Source: Lishizhenia tianjinensis (lineage in GTDB: Bacteria; Bacteroidota; Bacteroidia; Flavobacteriales_D; Crocinitomicaceae). Taken from it: a stretch of DNA of 64,000 bases. The position numbers were made by a program, and so were the translations under genes. The notes under the pieces were generated by a model. The model was not told the DNA's origin. It saw only the letters and a list, made by a program, of their open reading frames with translations, and did no database searches. The stretch is from the NCBI RefSeq assembly GCF_900116425.1, contig NZ_FPAS01000001.1, positions 914,767 to 978,766 of the forward strand, written 5' to 3'. The first letter of the stretch is position 1; every line of letters begins with the position of its first letter. Positions 34,152-42,831 of the stretch are shown here, piece by piece.

Positions 34152-34681
34152 TATTTAAACTCAATTTGTGTAGCCATAATTAACTCTAGAGAGTTGTTAT
34201 CTTCAAACTCAATGTAAGCACTTCCCTCTGGCTTAGAGCTCAAAGCAACAATATTCATTCTTACCGTACCAGCAACAACTCCTTCTATCATTTTATCTGG
34301 ACATAATCCGTTAAATGCATCTAAGTTTGCCAAAACAACATTTTGATCTGAAGCGTCATCTCCCACCTCAACTTTTGTCAACAACTCATGTACGAAATCC
34401 ATACAATCGATAGACAATAACTCACCTCTACAACCGTAATCTACGTTAGAATATGTACACTCATCACCTGTAAAAAACATACATCCAACAGTTACACCTT
34501 CGATATGATCTCCACCATCTTCTGTATTGTTTTGAAACTTCAGAGTAGTATTGGCTCTAGTATTCATAGTTACCTGTTCCTCTGCTGTGTAGTACTCACT
34601 CTCTATAATATCATCATTCTTTGAACACCCGAAAGTAATAACACTTAATGCAATTCCCGCTAAAACAAATATATTTTTCAT
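34151..34681 (-). CDS. Cysteine-rich lipoprotein, first gene of the cassette
   Basis: 176 residues with a lipobox ending at Cys19 (ITFGC). The mature part has five further cysteines (about 67, 75, 84, 93, 127) clustered in GCMFFTGDECTYSNVDYGC and IDCMDFVHEL, suggesting structural disulfides or a bound group. The rest is beta-rich and acidic with no known motif. It leads the four-gene cassette and its start faces the phased repeats and the divergent SpoIIE phosphatase gene. I do not recognise a family. Confidence 0.75.
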   Translation of the reverse strand: MKNIFVLAGIALSVITFGCSKNDDIIESEYYTAEEQVTMNTRANTTLKFQNNTEDGGDHIEGVTVGCMFFTGDECTYSNVDYGCRGELLSIDCMDFVHELLTKVEVGDDASDQNVVLANLDAFNGLCPDKMIEGVVAGTVRMNIVALSSKPEGSAYIEFEDNNSLELIMATQIEFK

Positions 34682-34771
34682 CTTTTTATAATTTTATTGA
34701 TTAATTTCATCCTCAAAATAAGGTTATTTATCACTTTTAACCACTCTCTTAGTTCAACTATTTTTCAATTT

Positions 34772-34828
34772 ATCGACAGATAAGCCACATTGACCGACAA
34801 ATAAACTCTATTCATCGATTAACGAATT
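34772..34828. repeat. Three direct repeats with exact 21-bp phasing, probable regulator sites
   Basis: Copies ATCGACAGATAAG, ACCGACAAATAAA and ATCGATTAACGAA have their CG at 34774, 34795 and 34816, exactly two helical turns apart. Copies one and two differ at three of 13 positions; the third is weaker. They lie between the divergent genes at 34681 (-) and 34886 (+), and the last copy falls near the -33 region of the box at 34840. Direct repeats with 21-22 bp spacing are typical of response-regulator dimers such as LytTR proteins. Confidence 0.6.
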
Positions 34829-34839
34829 CTAACTTTTCT

Positions 34840-34847
34840 TAATTTTG
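34840..34847 (+). promoter_or_regulatory. Candidate -7 box (TAATTTTG) for the SpoIIE phosphatase
   Basis: Exact TAnnTTTG match, 38 bases before the GTG start and just downstream of the 21-bp phased repeats. No -33 TTTG is seen, which would suit an activator-dependent promoter. Confidence 0.5.
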
Positions 34848-34885
34848 TAGACTTGAATCTTTTGCGTATTAATAATTTCAGATAA

Positions 34886-36946
34886 GTGAATAAAGCACTA
34901 TTAGTAACCCTTTGTTTTTTAGCATTTAACCTACTCACTCCTTTCAGGTCTCAGTCTATACAAAAGGACTTATCGGTTGTCGACACCGGTGATTTTATTC
35001 ATTTCAAGAATTTATTCTTAAAACAAATTCACGACCCTAATAATACAGACTCTCTAATAATAGAAAGTTATATAAGGCTTGCATCGCTTTATGCCAAAAA
35101 TTTAATGGTAGATAAATCACTTAAAATTTTTGACACGATACAGCTAAAGTTTGACTTTCCTAACATTGCGCACAAAACACATGTGTTAAAGAAAAAATCT
35201 GAAATTTTTAGAGAAGCTGAAAGTTATGATATTGCCATCCAAGCAGAATTTCAAGCTCTAAAATATTTTGAAGTTCAAGGTGATTTACCGAATATCTGTA
35301 GAACCTATATAGATATAGTTAAACTCTTTTTACTTACCAAAGACATCAATAACTCTACTTATTATTTATCCCAAGTCTCTGAAATTGCCAGAAAAAACAA
35401 CTTATTATCTTTTCAAGCTGAAGCTTACCAATTACTTGGTGATATTTATAAATCCAACAATGAGCTAACTCAGGCTGAAACTTCGTACAAAAAAGCCATT
35501 GAAATTGCTGAACAATGTAACTGTTCCAGATCTTTAAGTGCCACGTATAACAATTTGGCAAATTTATACCGTTTAAAAGAACGTTTCCTTCTTGCCAATC
35601 AATATATAGATAAAGCTATTAGTATAAACACGGAAACAAATCAATATAATTGGCTCGCAATCAACCACCTGACAAAAGGAAACCTTGAAGAAAATTTAGG
35701 CTCAAGAAACAAAGCTATACTTTATTATGAAAAATTCATTCGATTAGTAGACAGTCTTGAACTGGAAGTTTCTCCCTTAAATGGCTATTTCAACCTTTAC
35801 AAAACCTATTCACATATTGAAGATTACGAAAACGCTATTAATTATCTCGAAAATTATTTAAAACTGAAGGATTCTATTTATCAATTGGAATCTGAGGAAA
35901 CTTCAGCGAAATTAGCCGCACAATATCAATCTAGCAGAAAGGAAGCTGAAATTGAACGTTTTAAAATTCAAGAACAGCTGCGTGAAGAAGAATTAAACTC
36001 TGAAAAAAATTCGAAACGCGTACTTATATTGTTCATCAGTATTATTCTTGTTGTTACCGTTAGTTTATGGGTTTCTTCTTTACAGCGTAAGAAAATCAAT
36101 AAAGATCTTACCCTGAAAAATGAACGTATTGACGAACAGCACAAAGAAATCATTGACAGTATTAACTATGCCAAGCGTATACAGAATTCTATCTTACCAA
36201 GTACGCAGTTACTGAACAACACCTTGCCCAATAACGCATTGCTGTACCTTCCTAAAGATATCGTTTCTGGTGATTTCTACATCTGTGAAAAAATTGGAAA
36301 CTACGTATATTTCGGGGTAGCCGATTGTACAGGTCACGGTGTTCCTGGTGCCATGGTGAGTTTGGTAGCATCCTCTGTTTTAAACAAATGTTTACACGAA
36401 TTACGACTAACAAACACAAACGATATTTTAGACCATTTGAACATAGAAGTTCCACAAGTATTGGCCAGCGACAATGAAGAAATTCACGACGGGATGGACA
36501 TCGCACTTTGTAGACTTGATGTCAATACCCTTCAACTGCAATTTAGTGGTGCCTACCTGAATTGCTGGGTATTTAATGAGACGAGTTTCTTTATGAATAG
36601 AATTCCAGACGACATGAACTTTAGTGGTAGAAATGGTTTAAATATTCTTGAAATTAAAGGAAACCGTAAAGGTATTGGTAAGTCTAACGTGAGTTCTAAA
36701 TTTAAAGTAGTTGACTTCCAATTACAGAAAGGTGATAAAATCATGCTTTCTTCAGACGGTTTTGAAGACCAGTTTGGTGGACCAAAGAACAAGAAGTTCA
36801 AGCTAAACCAAATGCGTAACTTAGTCTTTACTTACGGTTCTAAGAGTGTAGACGTACTGCTTCAGGAGTTAAGCACTTCTTTCCAAACCTGGAAAGGAAA
36901 CAACGAGCAAGTGGATGACGTTTGTTTAATGATTATTGAAATTTAA
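34886..36946 (+). CDS. TPR protein with membrane helix and SpoIIE/PP2C phosphatase domain
   Basis: 686 residues from GTG 34886. Signal peptide, then TPR repeats (~50-335, for example AYQLLGDIYKSNNELTQAE), a coiled coil, one transmembrane helix at ~378-398, another coiled coil (NERIDEQHKEIIDSINYAKR) and a PP2C/SpoIIE serine phosphatase domain from ~446: DIVSGDFYICE, GVADCTGHGVPGAMVSL, HDGMDIALCRLD, MLSSDGFEDQFGG. The metal-binding aspartates are present. This is a one-protein sensor: periplasmic TPRs, cytoplasmic phosphatase. Partners such as an anti-sigma or antagonist pair are not adjacent. Divergent from the lipoprotein cassette. Confidence 0.92.
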   Translation: MNKALLVTLCFLAFNLLTPFRSQSIQKDLSVVDTGDFIHFKNLFLKQIHDPNNTDSLIIESYIRLASLYAKNLMVDKSLKIFDTIQLKFDFPNIAHKTHVLKKKSEIFREAESYDIAIQAEFQALKYFEVQGDLPNICRTYIDIVKLFLLTKDINNSTYYLSQVSEIARKNNLLSFQAEAYQLLGDIYKSNNELTQAETSYKKAIEIAEQCNCSRSLSATYNNLANLYRLKERFLLANQYIDKAISINTETNQYNWLAINHLTKGNLEENLGSRNKAILYYEKFIRLVDSLELEVSPLNGYFNLYKTYSHIEDYENAINYLENYLKLKDSIYQLESEETSAKLAAQYQSSRKEAEIERFKIQEQLREEELNSEKNSKRVLILFISIILVVTVSLWVSSLQRKKINKDLTLKNERIDEQHKEIIDSINYAKRIQNSILPSTQLLNNTLPNNALLYLPKDIVSGDFYICEKIGNYVYFGVADCTGHGVPGAMVSLVASSVLNKCLHELRLTNTNDILDHLNIEVPQVLASDNEEIHDGMDIALCRLDVNTLQLQFSGAYLNCWVFNETSFFMNRIPDDMNFSGRNGLNILEIKGNRKGIGKSNVSSKFKVVDFQLQKGDKIMLSSDGFEDQFGGPKNKKFKLNQMRNLVFTYGSKSVDVLLQELSTSFQTWKGNNEQVDDVCLMIIEI

Positions 36947-37059
36947 TCCCTCCTCTTTTTAAAAACATAAATAGTTTACGTAGTAATTCTCTCTCTTTAC
37001 AATTGATTACTTTTTAGTCAAAATTTAGATTTAAATTTAATCAAACGTCTATTTTTTCA

Positions 37060-37067
37060 TAATTTTG
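37060..37067 (+). promoter_or_regulatory. Candidate -7 box (TAATTTTG) of the polymerase cassette
   Basis: Exact TAnnTTTG match about 165 bases before the dinB start, implying a leader of ~160 nt that contains two inverted repeats and a five-codon frame (ATG 37073 to TAA 37090). Confidence 0.4.
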
Positions 37068-37102
37068 TAAAGATGACGAAGGGAGAATAAAGCAAACTTC
37101 TT

Positions 37103-37122
37103 TTACCTAAATTCATAGGTAA
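37103..37122. promoter_or_regulatory. Inverted repeat in the dinB leader (TTACCTA-N6-TAGGTAA)
   Basis: Perfect seven-base arms with a six-base spacer between the promoter box and dinB. The length and symmetry suit a dimeric repressor site. The half-site resembles the MarR-upstream palindrome at 59494-59507. Confidence 0.45.
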
Positions 37123-37152
37123 TTCAAGTATTCAACTTCTCATTTTTTAGTT

Positions 37153-37167
37153 GTCCTCAAACAGGAC
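37153..37167. promoter_or_regulatory. Second inverted repeat in the dinB leader (GTCCT-N5-AGGAC)
   Basis: Perfect five-base arms with loop CAAAC, about 65 bases before the dinB ATG. It could be an operator or a small RNA hairpin; there is no T run. Confidence 0.35.
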
Positions 37168-37232
37168 GTATTAACTCAGCATCAGCAACATAGAAATATG
37201 GCTATAGCTTGCTATGCGCTAAACTTTGGAGT

Positions 37233-38453
37233 ATGAATAGTGATAACAGAGCCATTGTTCACATGGATTTGGACACCTTTTTTGTGTCTTGTGAACGCCT
37301 GATTGACAGCCGACTGGTAGGCAAGCCCATTTTAATAGGTGGAACCAGCGACAGAGGTGTGGTAGCTTCTTGTAGTTACGAAGCCAGACTCTTTGGTATA
37401 CACTCTGCCATGCCCATGAAAATGGCCAAAGAAAGATGTCCGGACGCCATAATTATTAAAGGAAACAGCGGTACCTACACAAAGTATTCTAACATGGTAA
37501 CGGAAATCATCAAAGAAGCTGCGCCAGTTTACGAGAAGACCTCTGTAGATGAATTCTATATGGACCTCACAGGTATGGACAAATTTTTTGGCTGTTTAAA
37601 ATACAGTTCAGAATTGCGCCAACGGATCATGCGTGAAACGGGATTGCCCATCTCTTTTGGTCTCTCCCCCAACAAAACCGTTTCTAAAATTGCTACGGGA
37701 GAAGCCAAACCCAACAATCAAATGCAGGTTTCTAGAGGTACAGAGCGCGTATTTTTGAGTCCACTCTCTGTGCGTAAAATTCCCATGGTAGGTTTAAAAA
37801 CGTACCAAACACTCTGCAATTTAGGCATACGTAAAATTCAAACTTTACAAGACATGCCCGTAGAAATGATGGAAAGCGCCTTGGGAAAAAATGGGAAAAT
37901 GATATGGACCAAAGCTAACGGTATAGATAACAGTCCTGTAGTGCAATACAACGAAAGGAAATCTATTTCTACCGAGCGTACTTTCGATAGAGACACTATA
38001 GACATCTATAAACTTACCGCCATATTAACCGCCATGGCTGAGAACTTGAGTTTCCAATTGCGCAGAGCGGAAAAAGTATGCGCCTGTGTAAGTGTAAAAA
38101 TTCGTTACTCCGATTTCCAAACCCAGAGCATACAAAAAAGGATTCCTTATACAGCGGCAGATCACGACATCATCCCTCTGGTTTTGGAACTCTTCAAAAA
38201 ACTCTATACCCGTAGAGTATTGGTGCGCTTAATTGGTATTCGTTTGAGTCATTTAGTGAATGGAAATCATCAAATTAGTTTGTTTGATGAAAACAGCAAA
38301 CTGGCCGATTTATACAGCGCTATGGATACGATAAGGGATAGATATGGCGACAGAAGCTTAGTCCGTGCCTCCGGTTTAGAAGCCCGCACCATAGGAAGAT
38401 ACAATCCATTCAAAGGAGAGCCACCCATGTTATTGGCCAATAGACGCGTTTAA
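37233..38453 (+). CDS. dinB: Y-family DNA polymerase (DinB / Pol IV)
   Basis: About 406 residues from ATG 37233, chosen because the family begins RAIVHMDLDTFFVSCERL; an ATG at 37209 would add eight residues. Catalytic carboxylates: D12/D14 region MDLDTFF and TSVDEFYMDLTG. Also YSNMVTEI, PISFGLSPNKTVSKIATGEAKP and a little-finger domain with SISTERTFDRD. The C-terminus VNGNHQISLFDE contains QISLFDE, a likely beta-clamp binding peptide. It performs error-prone translesion synthesis. The DnaE gene follows three bases after the stop. Confidence 0.95.
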   Translation: MNSDNRAIVHMDLDTFFVSCERLIDSRLVGKPILIGGTSDRGVVASCSYEARLFGIHSAMPMKMAKERCPDAIIIKGNSGTYTKYSNMVTEIIKEAAPVYEKTSVDEFYMDLTGMDKFFGCLKYSSELRQRIMRETGLPISFGLSPNKTVSKIATGEAKPNNQMQVSRGTERVFLSPLSVRKIPMVGLKTYQTLCNLGIRKIQTLQDMPVEMMESALGKNGKMIWTKANGIDNSPVVQYNERKSISTERTFDRDTIDIYKLTAILTAMAENLSFQLRRAEKVCACVSVKIRYSDFQTQSIQKRIPYTAADHDIIPLVLELFKKLYTRRVLVRLIGIRLSHLVNGNHQISLFDENSKLADLYSAMDTIRDRYGDRSLVRASGLEARTIGRYNPFKGEPPMLLANRRV

Positions 38454-38456
38454 ATT

Positions 38457-41400
38457 ATGTTCAACACCCACAGTAAATACAGTTTACGCTACGGTTTAAA
38501 ATCGCCCGAAAGCATTGTTGACTTCTACAAAGAAGCCGGTTACTCCTGCGCTTTTATTACAGACATCAACACCTCAACGGCGGCTTTGAGTTTGAGTAGA
38601 TATGCCCAAGAACAAGATTTTAATGCAGCCATAGGCATAGACATACGCAACGGTATGGAACAGTGCTATGTGATTTTAGCTACCAACAACAGAGGTTTTC
38701 ACGAACTCAATACTTTTGTATCCGAACACCTGCAAAAGAACCTTGAGTTTCCTGCACTTGCTCCTTACCTGAGCAATTGCGTTACCATCTACCCTTGGCA
38801 AAAAGCACCGCAAAAACTAGGTCCCAACGAATGGATAGGAGTTTCTAAAAAAGGCCTGCAAGATTACAACTGGAAGAAATTACAACACACCGATAAAACT
38901 CTTATTCTTCAACCCATGAGTTTTGCCAACAAGCGTGATTTTAATGCCCATCGACTCTTACGCGCCATAGAAAACAACTGTCTACTCTCTGCTCTACCCG
39001 CAACAGAGCAAGCAGATGCTGACGACCTATTTATTAGTAAGGAAGAACTCTACCAAAGCTTTGAGGAATACCCAGAAATTATTGCCAACACAGAAGAAAT
39101 AGCCCAAAGCTGTAGCATACATTTCAAGTTTGGTGATGATGTAGAGTCGCAAAACCTCAAAAGTTACACGGGTTCATGCCAGGAAGATTACGAATTGGTA
39201 AAAAAGCTCTGCGCAAAAGGCATTAAAGAACGTTATAAAGAAATTACTCCCGCCATTACAACGCGCGTTGAAAAGGAGATAGAGATTATACGTGAGAAGG
39301 AATACCTCTCCTACTTTTTAATTTCGTGGGACATCATTAATTACGCCCGCAACAAAGGTTATTTTTATGTAGGTAGAGGAAGTGGAGCCAATAGTATAGT
39401 CGCTTATTTATTAAAGATCACAGATGTAGATCCTTTGGAGCTCGACCTCTATTTTGAGCGTTTCATTAACCTCTACAGAAAAACACCTCCAGATTTTGAC
39501 ATCGACTTTTCTTGGAAGGATAGAGATGATGTAACCCATTATATTTTCGAACGTTTCCCTAATGCCGCTTTGCTGTGTACCTATAACACTTTTCAATACA
39601 AAGCAACGGTGCGAGAACTGGGCAAAGTATTCGGTTTACCCAAGGCGGATATAGACCAATTGAGCAATGGAAAGGCCTTGCACCAAGTTGATGAAATGGG
39701 CAGGCTTGTATTGAAGTACAGCAAATTTATAGAAGGACTCCCCTCTCACCTGAGCATACACGCAGGTGGTATTATTATTAGCGAGCGCCCCACGAGTTGG
39801 TACAGCGCCTGCTTTATGCCACCCAAAGGTTTTCCCACGACTCAATTTTCTATGCTCGAAGCAGAAGATGTCGGTTTATACAAGTTTGATATTTTGAGTC
39901 AGCGTGGGTTGGGAAAGATTAAAGATTGCATAGACATCATACACCAAAACCAACCTCATAATCCACCGCACGACATTAGAGATGTAGCCCATTTCAAAGA
40001 GGACCCGAAAATCAAAGAAATGCTCATGAAAGCACAAGCGCTGGGTTGTTTCTATGTAGAATCTCCTGCCATGCGTATGTTGATGATAAAGCTTGAAGTA
40101 AAAAGCTATTTAGAATTGGTGGCGGCCAGCTCTATTATACGTCCGGGGGTTGCCCAGTCAGGAATGATGCGCGAATATATTTTACGTCATAAAAACCCTG
40201 AGCGTCGCAAAGAAGCCCACCCGGTTATGCTGCAAATTATGCCCGAAACCTACGGTATTATGGTCTACCAAGAAGATGTGATTAAGGTAGCCCATCATTT
40301 TGGCGGACTCACCTTGGGAGAGGCCGATGTATTGCGCAGGGGGATGTCGGGCAAGTACAGATCTAGAGAAGAATTTTTACAAGTAAAAGACAAGTTTTTT
40401 GAGAACTGTAAGCATAAGGGCTATGCTGAAAAAGACGTGACCGAAATTTGGCGACAAATAGAAAGCTTTGCCGGTTATGCCTTTGCCAAAGGTCATTCCG
40501 CCTCTTACGCCGTAGAAAGTTTCCAAAGTTTGTACCTAAAAGCCTATTATCCTTTGGAATATATGCTGGCTACCATCAACAATTTTGGCGGCTATTACCG
40601 TACAGAAACATATGTACACGAAGCCCGCATGTTGGGTGCCAACATAGAAGCACCTTCCATCAACAAGGGAGCTTGGGAAAGTTCTATACAGGGCGACACC
40701 CTTTACCTGGGCTTTAATCTCGTACACGCTTGCGAGCACAAAGTCATACACAAAATCATGCAAGAACGTAAGCGCAAAAACTTCGAAAATTTCGATGATT
40801 TGATCAACCGCGTGCACATTCCTCTCGAACAACTCAACCTTTTGATACGCATAGGTGCCTTACGCGATTTTCAAGAAGGCAAGAAAGAACTTTTGTGGCG
40901 GTCTCATTTTTACCACAACGCACACAAAGAGAAACACAGGGAGCCTGTACTTTTTTACCCTCCCCAAAAGCAGTTTACACTTCCCCAATTACAAGAAGCT
41001 CCTTACGAGGCCAACTTCGAGCAAATGGAGCTTATCGGTTTTCCGCTGGTGAATCCTTTTGAACTCTCGAAAGAGAAAATTCCACCCCATGTTACAGCAG
41101 AAGATTTGCCCAGACATTTGGGACAAAGCGTCATTAGTTTTGGCTACCTAATTACCCTCAAACGTTCCAAAACAGTAAACAAAGACTACATGTATTTTGG
41201 AACTTTTATGGACATACACGGCGAAATGTTAGACACCGTTCACTTCCCTTTTGTAGGTAAAAAATATCCTTTCCAAGGCAAGGGGATTTATAAATTTCAA
41301 GGCATAGTAAGTGAAGAATTTGGCTACCACACCATAGAAGTTAACCGCATGCGCAAGGTTGCCTTTCTCGACGATCCAAGGTATACGGAGATAGAAGACC

Positions 41401-41489
41401 CAAAAGAAGGTAAAGTGGTGACCGATAATTTCACCACCGCCATAGACTTTAAAAAGAAGAGAAAATCTCCAGAAAACCAGTTGCAATAG
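38457..41489 (+). CDS. Short DNA polymerase III alpha-type subunit (DnaE2-like, error-prone)
   Basis: 1010 residues, shorter than replicative Bacteroidota DnaE (about 1450). An N-terminal PHP-like domain begins FNTHSKYSLRYGLKSPESIV; the first HxH metal ligand reads NTHS. The polymerase core has GRGSGANSIVAYLLKITDVD, PPDFDIDFSWKDRDDV with catalytic Asp residues, HAGGIIIS, and VMVYQEDV-like IMVYQEDVIKVA, AFAKGHSASYA. A C-terminal OB region is present. In many bacteria a DinB/ImuB-like protein and DnaE2 form a DNA-damage mutagenesis cassette; here dinB is directly upstream with a 3-base gap. No imuA or lexA gene is adjacent. Confidence 0.93.
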   Translation: MFNTHSKYSLRYGLKSPESIVDFYKEAGYSCAFITDINTSTAALSLSRYAQEQDFNAAIGIDIRNGMEQCYVILATNNRGFHELNTFVSEHLQKNLEFPALAPYLSNCVTIYPWQKAPQKLGPNEWIGVSKKGLQDYNWKKLQHTDKTLILQPMSFANKRDFNAHRLLRAIENNCLLSALPATEQADADDLFISKEELYQSFEEYPEIIANTEEIAQSCSIHFKFGDDVESQNLKSYTGSCQEDYELVKKLCAKGIKERYKEITPAITTRVEKEIEIIREKEYLSYFLISWDIINYARNKGYFYVGRGSGANSIVAYLLKITDVDPLELDLYFERFINLYRKTPPDFDIDFSWKDRDDVTHYIFERFPNAALLCTYNTFQYKATVRELGKVFGLPKADIDQLSNGKALHQVDEMGRLVLKYSKFIEGLPSHLSIHAGGIIISERPTSWYSACFMPPKGFPTTQFSMLEAEDVGLYKFDILSQRGLGKIKDCIDIIHQNQPHNPPHDIRDVAHFKEDPKIKEMLMKAQALGCFYVESPAMRMLMIKLEVKSYLELVAASSIIRPGVAQSGMMREYILRHKNPERRKEAHPVMLQIMPETYGIMVYQEDVIKVAHHFGGLTLGEADVLRRGMSGKYRSREEFLQVKDKFFENCKHKGYAEKDVTEIWRQIESFAGYAFAKGHSASYAVESFQSLYLKAYYPLEYMLATINNFGGYYRTETYVHEARMLGANIEAPSINKGAWESSIQGDTLYLGFNLVHACEHKVIHKIMQERKRKNFENFDDLINRVHIPLEQLNLLIRIGALRDFQEGKKELLWRSHFYHNAHKEKHREPVLFYPPQKQFTLPQLQEAPYEANFEQMELIGFPLVNPFELSKEKIPPHVTAEDLPRHLGQSVISFGYLITLKRSKTVNKDYMYFGTFMDIHGEMLDTVHFPFVGKKYPFQGKGIYKFQGIVSEEFGYHTIEVNRMRKVAFLDDPRYTEIEDPKEGKVVTDNFTTAIDFKKKRKSPENQLQ

Positions 41490-42116
41490 GGATGGAAATG
41501 GCAGCGCCGCAGAACAGATGCTTAGTAGTTTACCCAAAAAGCTTACGACCACCGGAAGTGAGTTTATTGGGTTTAAAACTACTTGGTATTTGGGGTGGGG
41601 ACTACAATGTACAGCCCGTAAAATTGCCCTAAAAACAAGAGAGAAAGGAGATAATCATTTGGCAAACGGCCGGTCTATCCACTTGTAGTTTACTTTCTGG
41701 AGCACCGTATTACTAAGTCGCCCTTAAATTTCTTAGGGCATTTAAAAGCGTCTAAGTAATACAGGTTTTCCAAAAAGCAAAGCTATCGTTACTATACCTG
41801 TTTGAAGGTAATTCCCTAAGTATGCGCAAAGCTACTCTAACACAAAAAAATAGAATTCTAAATAATCAACTTTTTCCATCCACCTCAATTAACATAAGAG
41901 TCTCGTAATGAACTTCTAGAAGATAAAATCATCAATAAAACACTTTGGAGTAGCTTTGCGTATATTCAAGAAAATGAAAAGAGCAACATCCAAATCTTTC
42001 GTTGAAACGTTCATATACCAAAACAAAGACTGAAGATATTTGTTAACTTTCATGGGTTTTGTAAGCAAGGCAAAATTCTTGCGACTAATAATTACACGAC
42101 CTTAAAAGAACAGACG
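41490..42116. other. 627-base stretch without a convincing gene
   Basis: Only short frames occur, for example a 46-residue frame from ATG 41494 and a 56-residue one from about 41520, neither with a recognisable motif or leader. It contains an imperfect stem-loop at 41708-41761 and an ACAGGT/ACCTGT inverted repeat further on. No promoter box of the TAnnTTTG type is obvious before the DUF547 gene. It may be decayed DNA between two functional blocks. Confidence 0.6.
41708..41761. repeat. Long imperfect stem-loop of unknown role
   Basis: Outer arms TATTACTAAGTCGC and GCGTCTAAGTAATA pair at 12 of 14 positions; between them GCCCTTAA and TTAGGGC form an inner stem. There is no T run, so it is not a standard terminator. 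It might be an RNA structure or the end of a decayed small mobile element. Confidence 0.4.
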
Positions 42117-42827
42117 ATGAAAAAGATACTTACTTTACTTTTTATATGTACAATGACCATAGCTTGGGCACAACCTAGCCATGCACCTTTTACGCAACTT
42201 TTAAGTAAACATGTAAGTAGTTCTGGAAAGGTAGATTATGTCGCTTTAAAAAAGGACATTTCTAAACTTGACAGTTATTTGAAAACCTTAGAGGCTTCAA
42301 CACCTACTGAAAAATGGTCGAGCAACACCACAAAGGCTTATTGGATCAATGCCTACAACGCCTACACTTTAAAAATGATGCTGCAGCACTACCCATTAAA
42401 AAGCATTACTGACATCAAATACGGTGAACAAAATGCTTGGGACTACAAGTGGATTAAAATAGCTGGTGCAACACTTTCGTTAAACGACATTGAACACAAG
42501 AAATTACGTGCCAAGTACAAAGATCCACGCATACATTTTGCCGTGAATTGCGCCTCTTTCTCTTGTCCTATACTTTTAAACAAAGCCTACGAGGCAAGTA
42601 CATTGGAAACTCAATTAGATACACAGGCCTCGTTGTTTATTAACGATAGTCAACGCAACAAAATTACAGCTGATAAAGTTCAGATATCAGAAATTTTCAA
42701 ATGGTATAAAGATGATTTCGCTTCGGCGGGAAGCATTATTAACTACTTGAACAAATACAGTAAAATCAAAATTAAATCAACCGCTAAAGTAGAGTACTTA
42801 AGCTATAATTGGAACATCAACGCATAG
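42117..42827 (+). CDS. DUF547 exported protein
   Basis: 236 residues with a signal peptide (LLFICTMTIAWAQ). The DUF547 pattern is clear: AYWINAYNAYTLKMMLQHYP, HKKLRAKYKDPRIHFAVNCAS and SCPILLNKAY with two cysteines. DUF547 proteins are distant relatives of transglutaminase/papain-like folds, but no activity is established. It stands four bases before the radical SAM gene and is probably the first gene of the rSAM-associated operon. Confidence 0.9.
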   Translation: MKKILTLLFICTMTIAWAQPSHAPFTQLLSKHVSSSGKVDYVALKKDISKLDSYLKTLEASTPTEKWSSNTTKAYWINAYNAYTLKMMLQHYPLKSITDIKYGEQNAWDYKWIKIAGATLSLNDIEHKKLRAKYKDPRIHFAVNCASFSCPILLNKAYEASTLETQLDTQASLFINDSQRNKITADKVQISEIFKWYKDDFASAGSIINYLNKYSKIKIKSTAKVEYLSYNWNINA

Positions 42828-42831
42828 AGAT

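Noticed and set aside
37073..37090. Five-codon frame (MTKGE) after the -7 box of the polymerase cassette
   Set aside because: Too short to call a gene; noted only as part of the leader.
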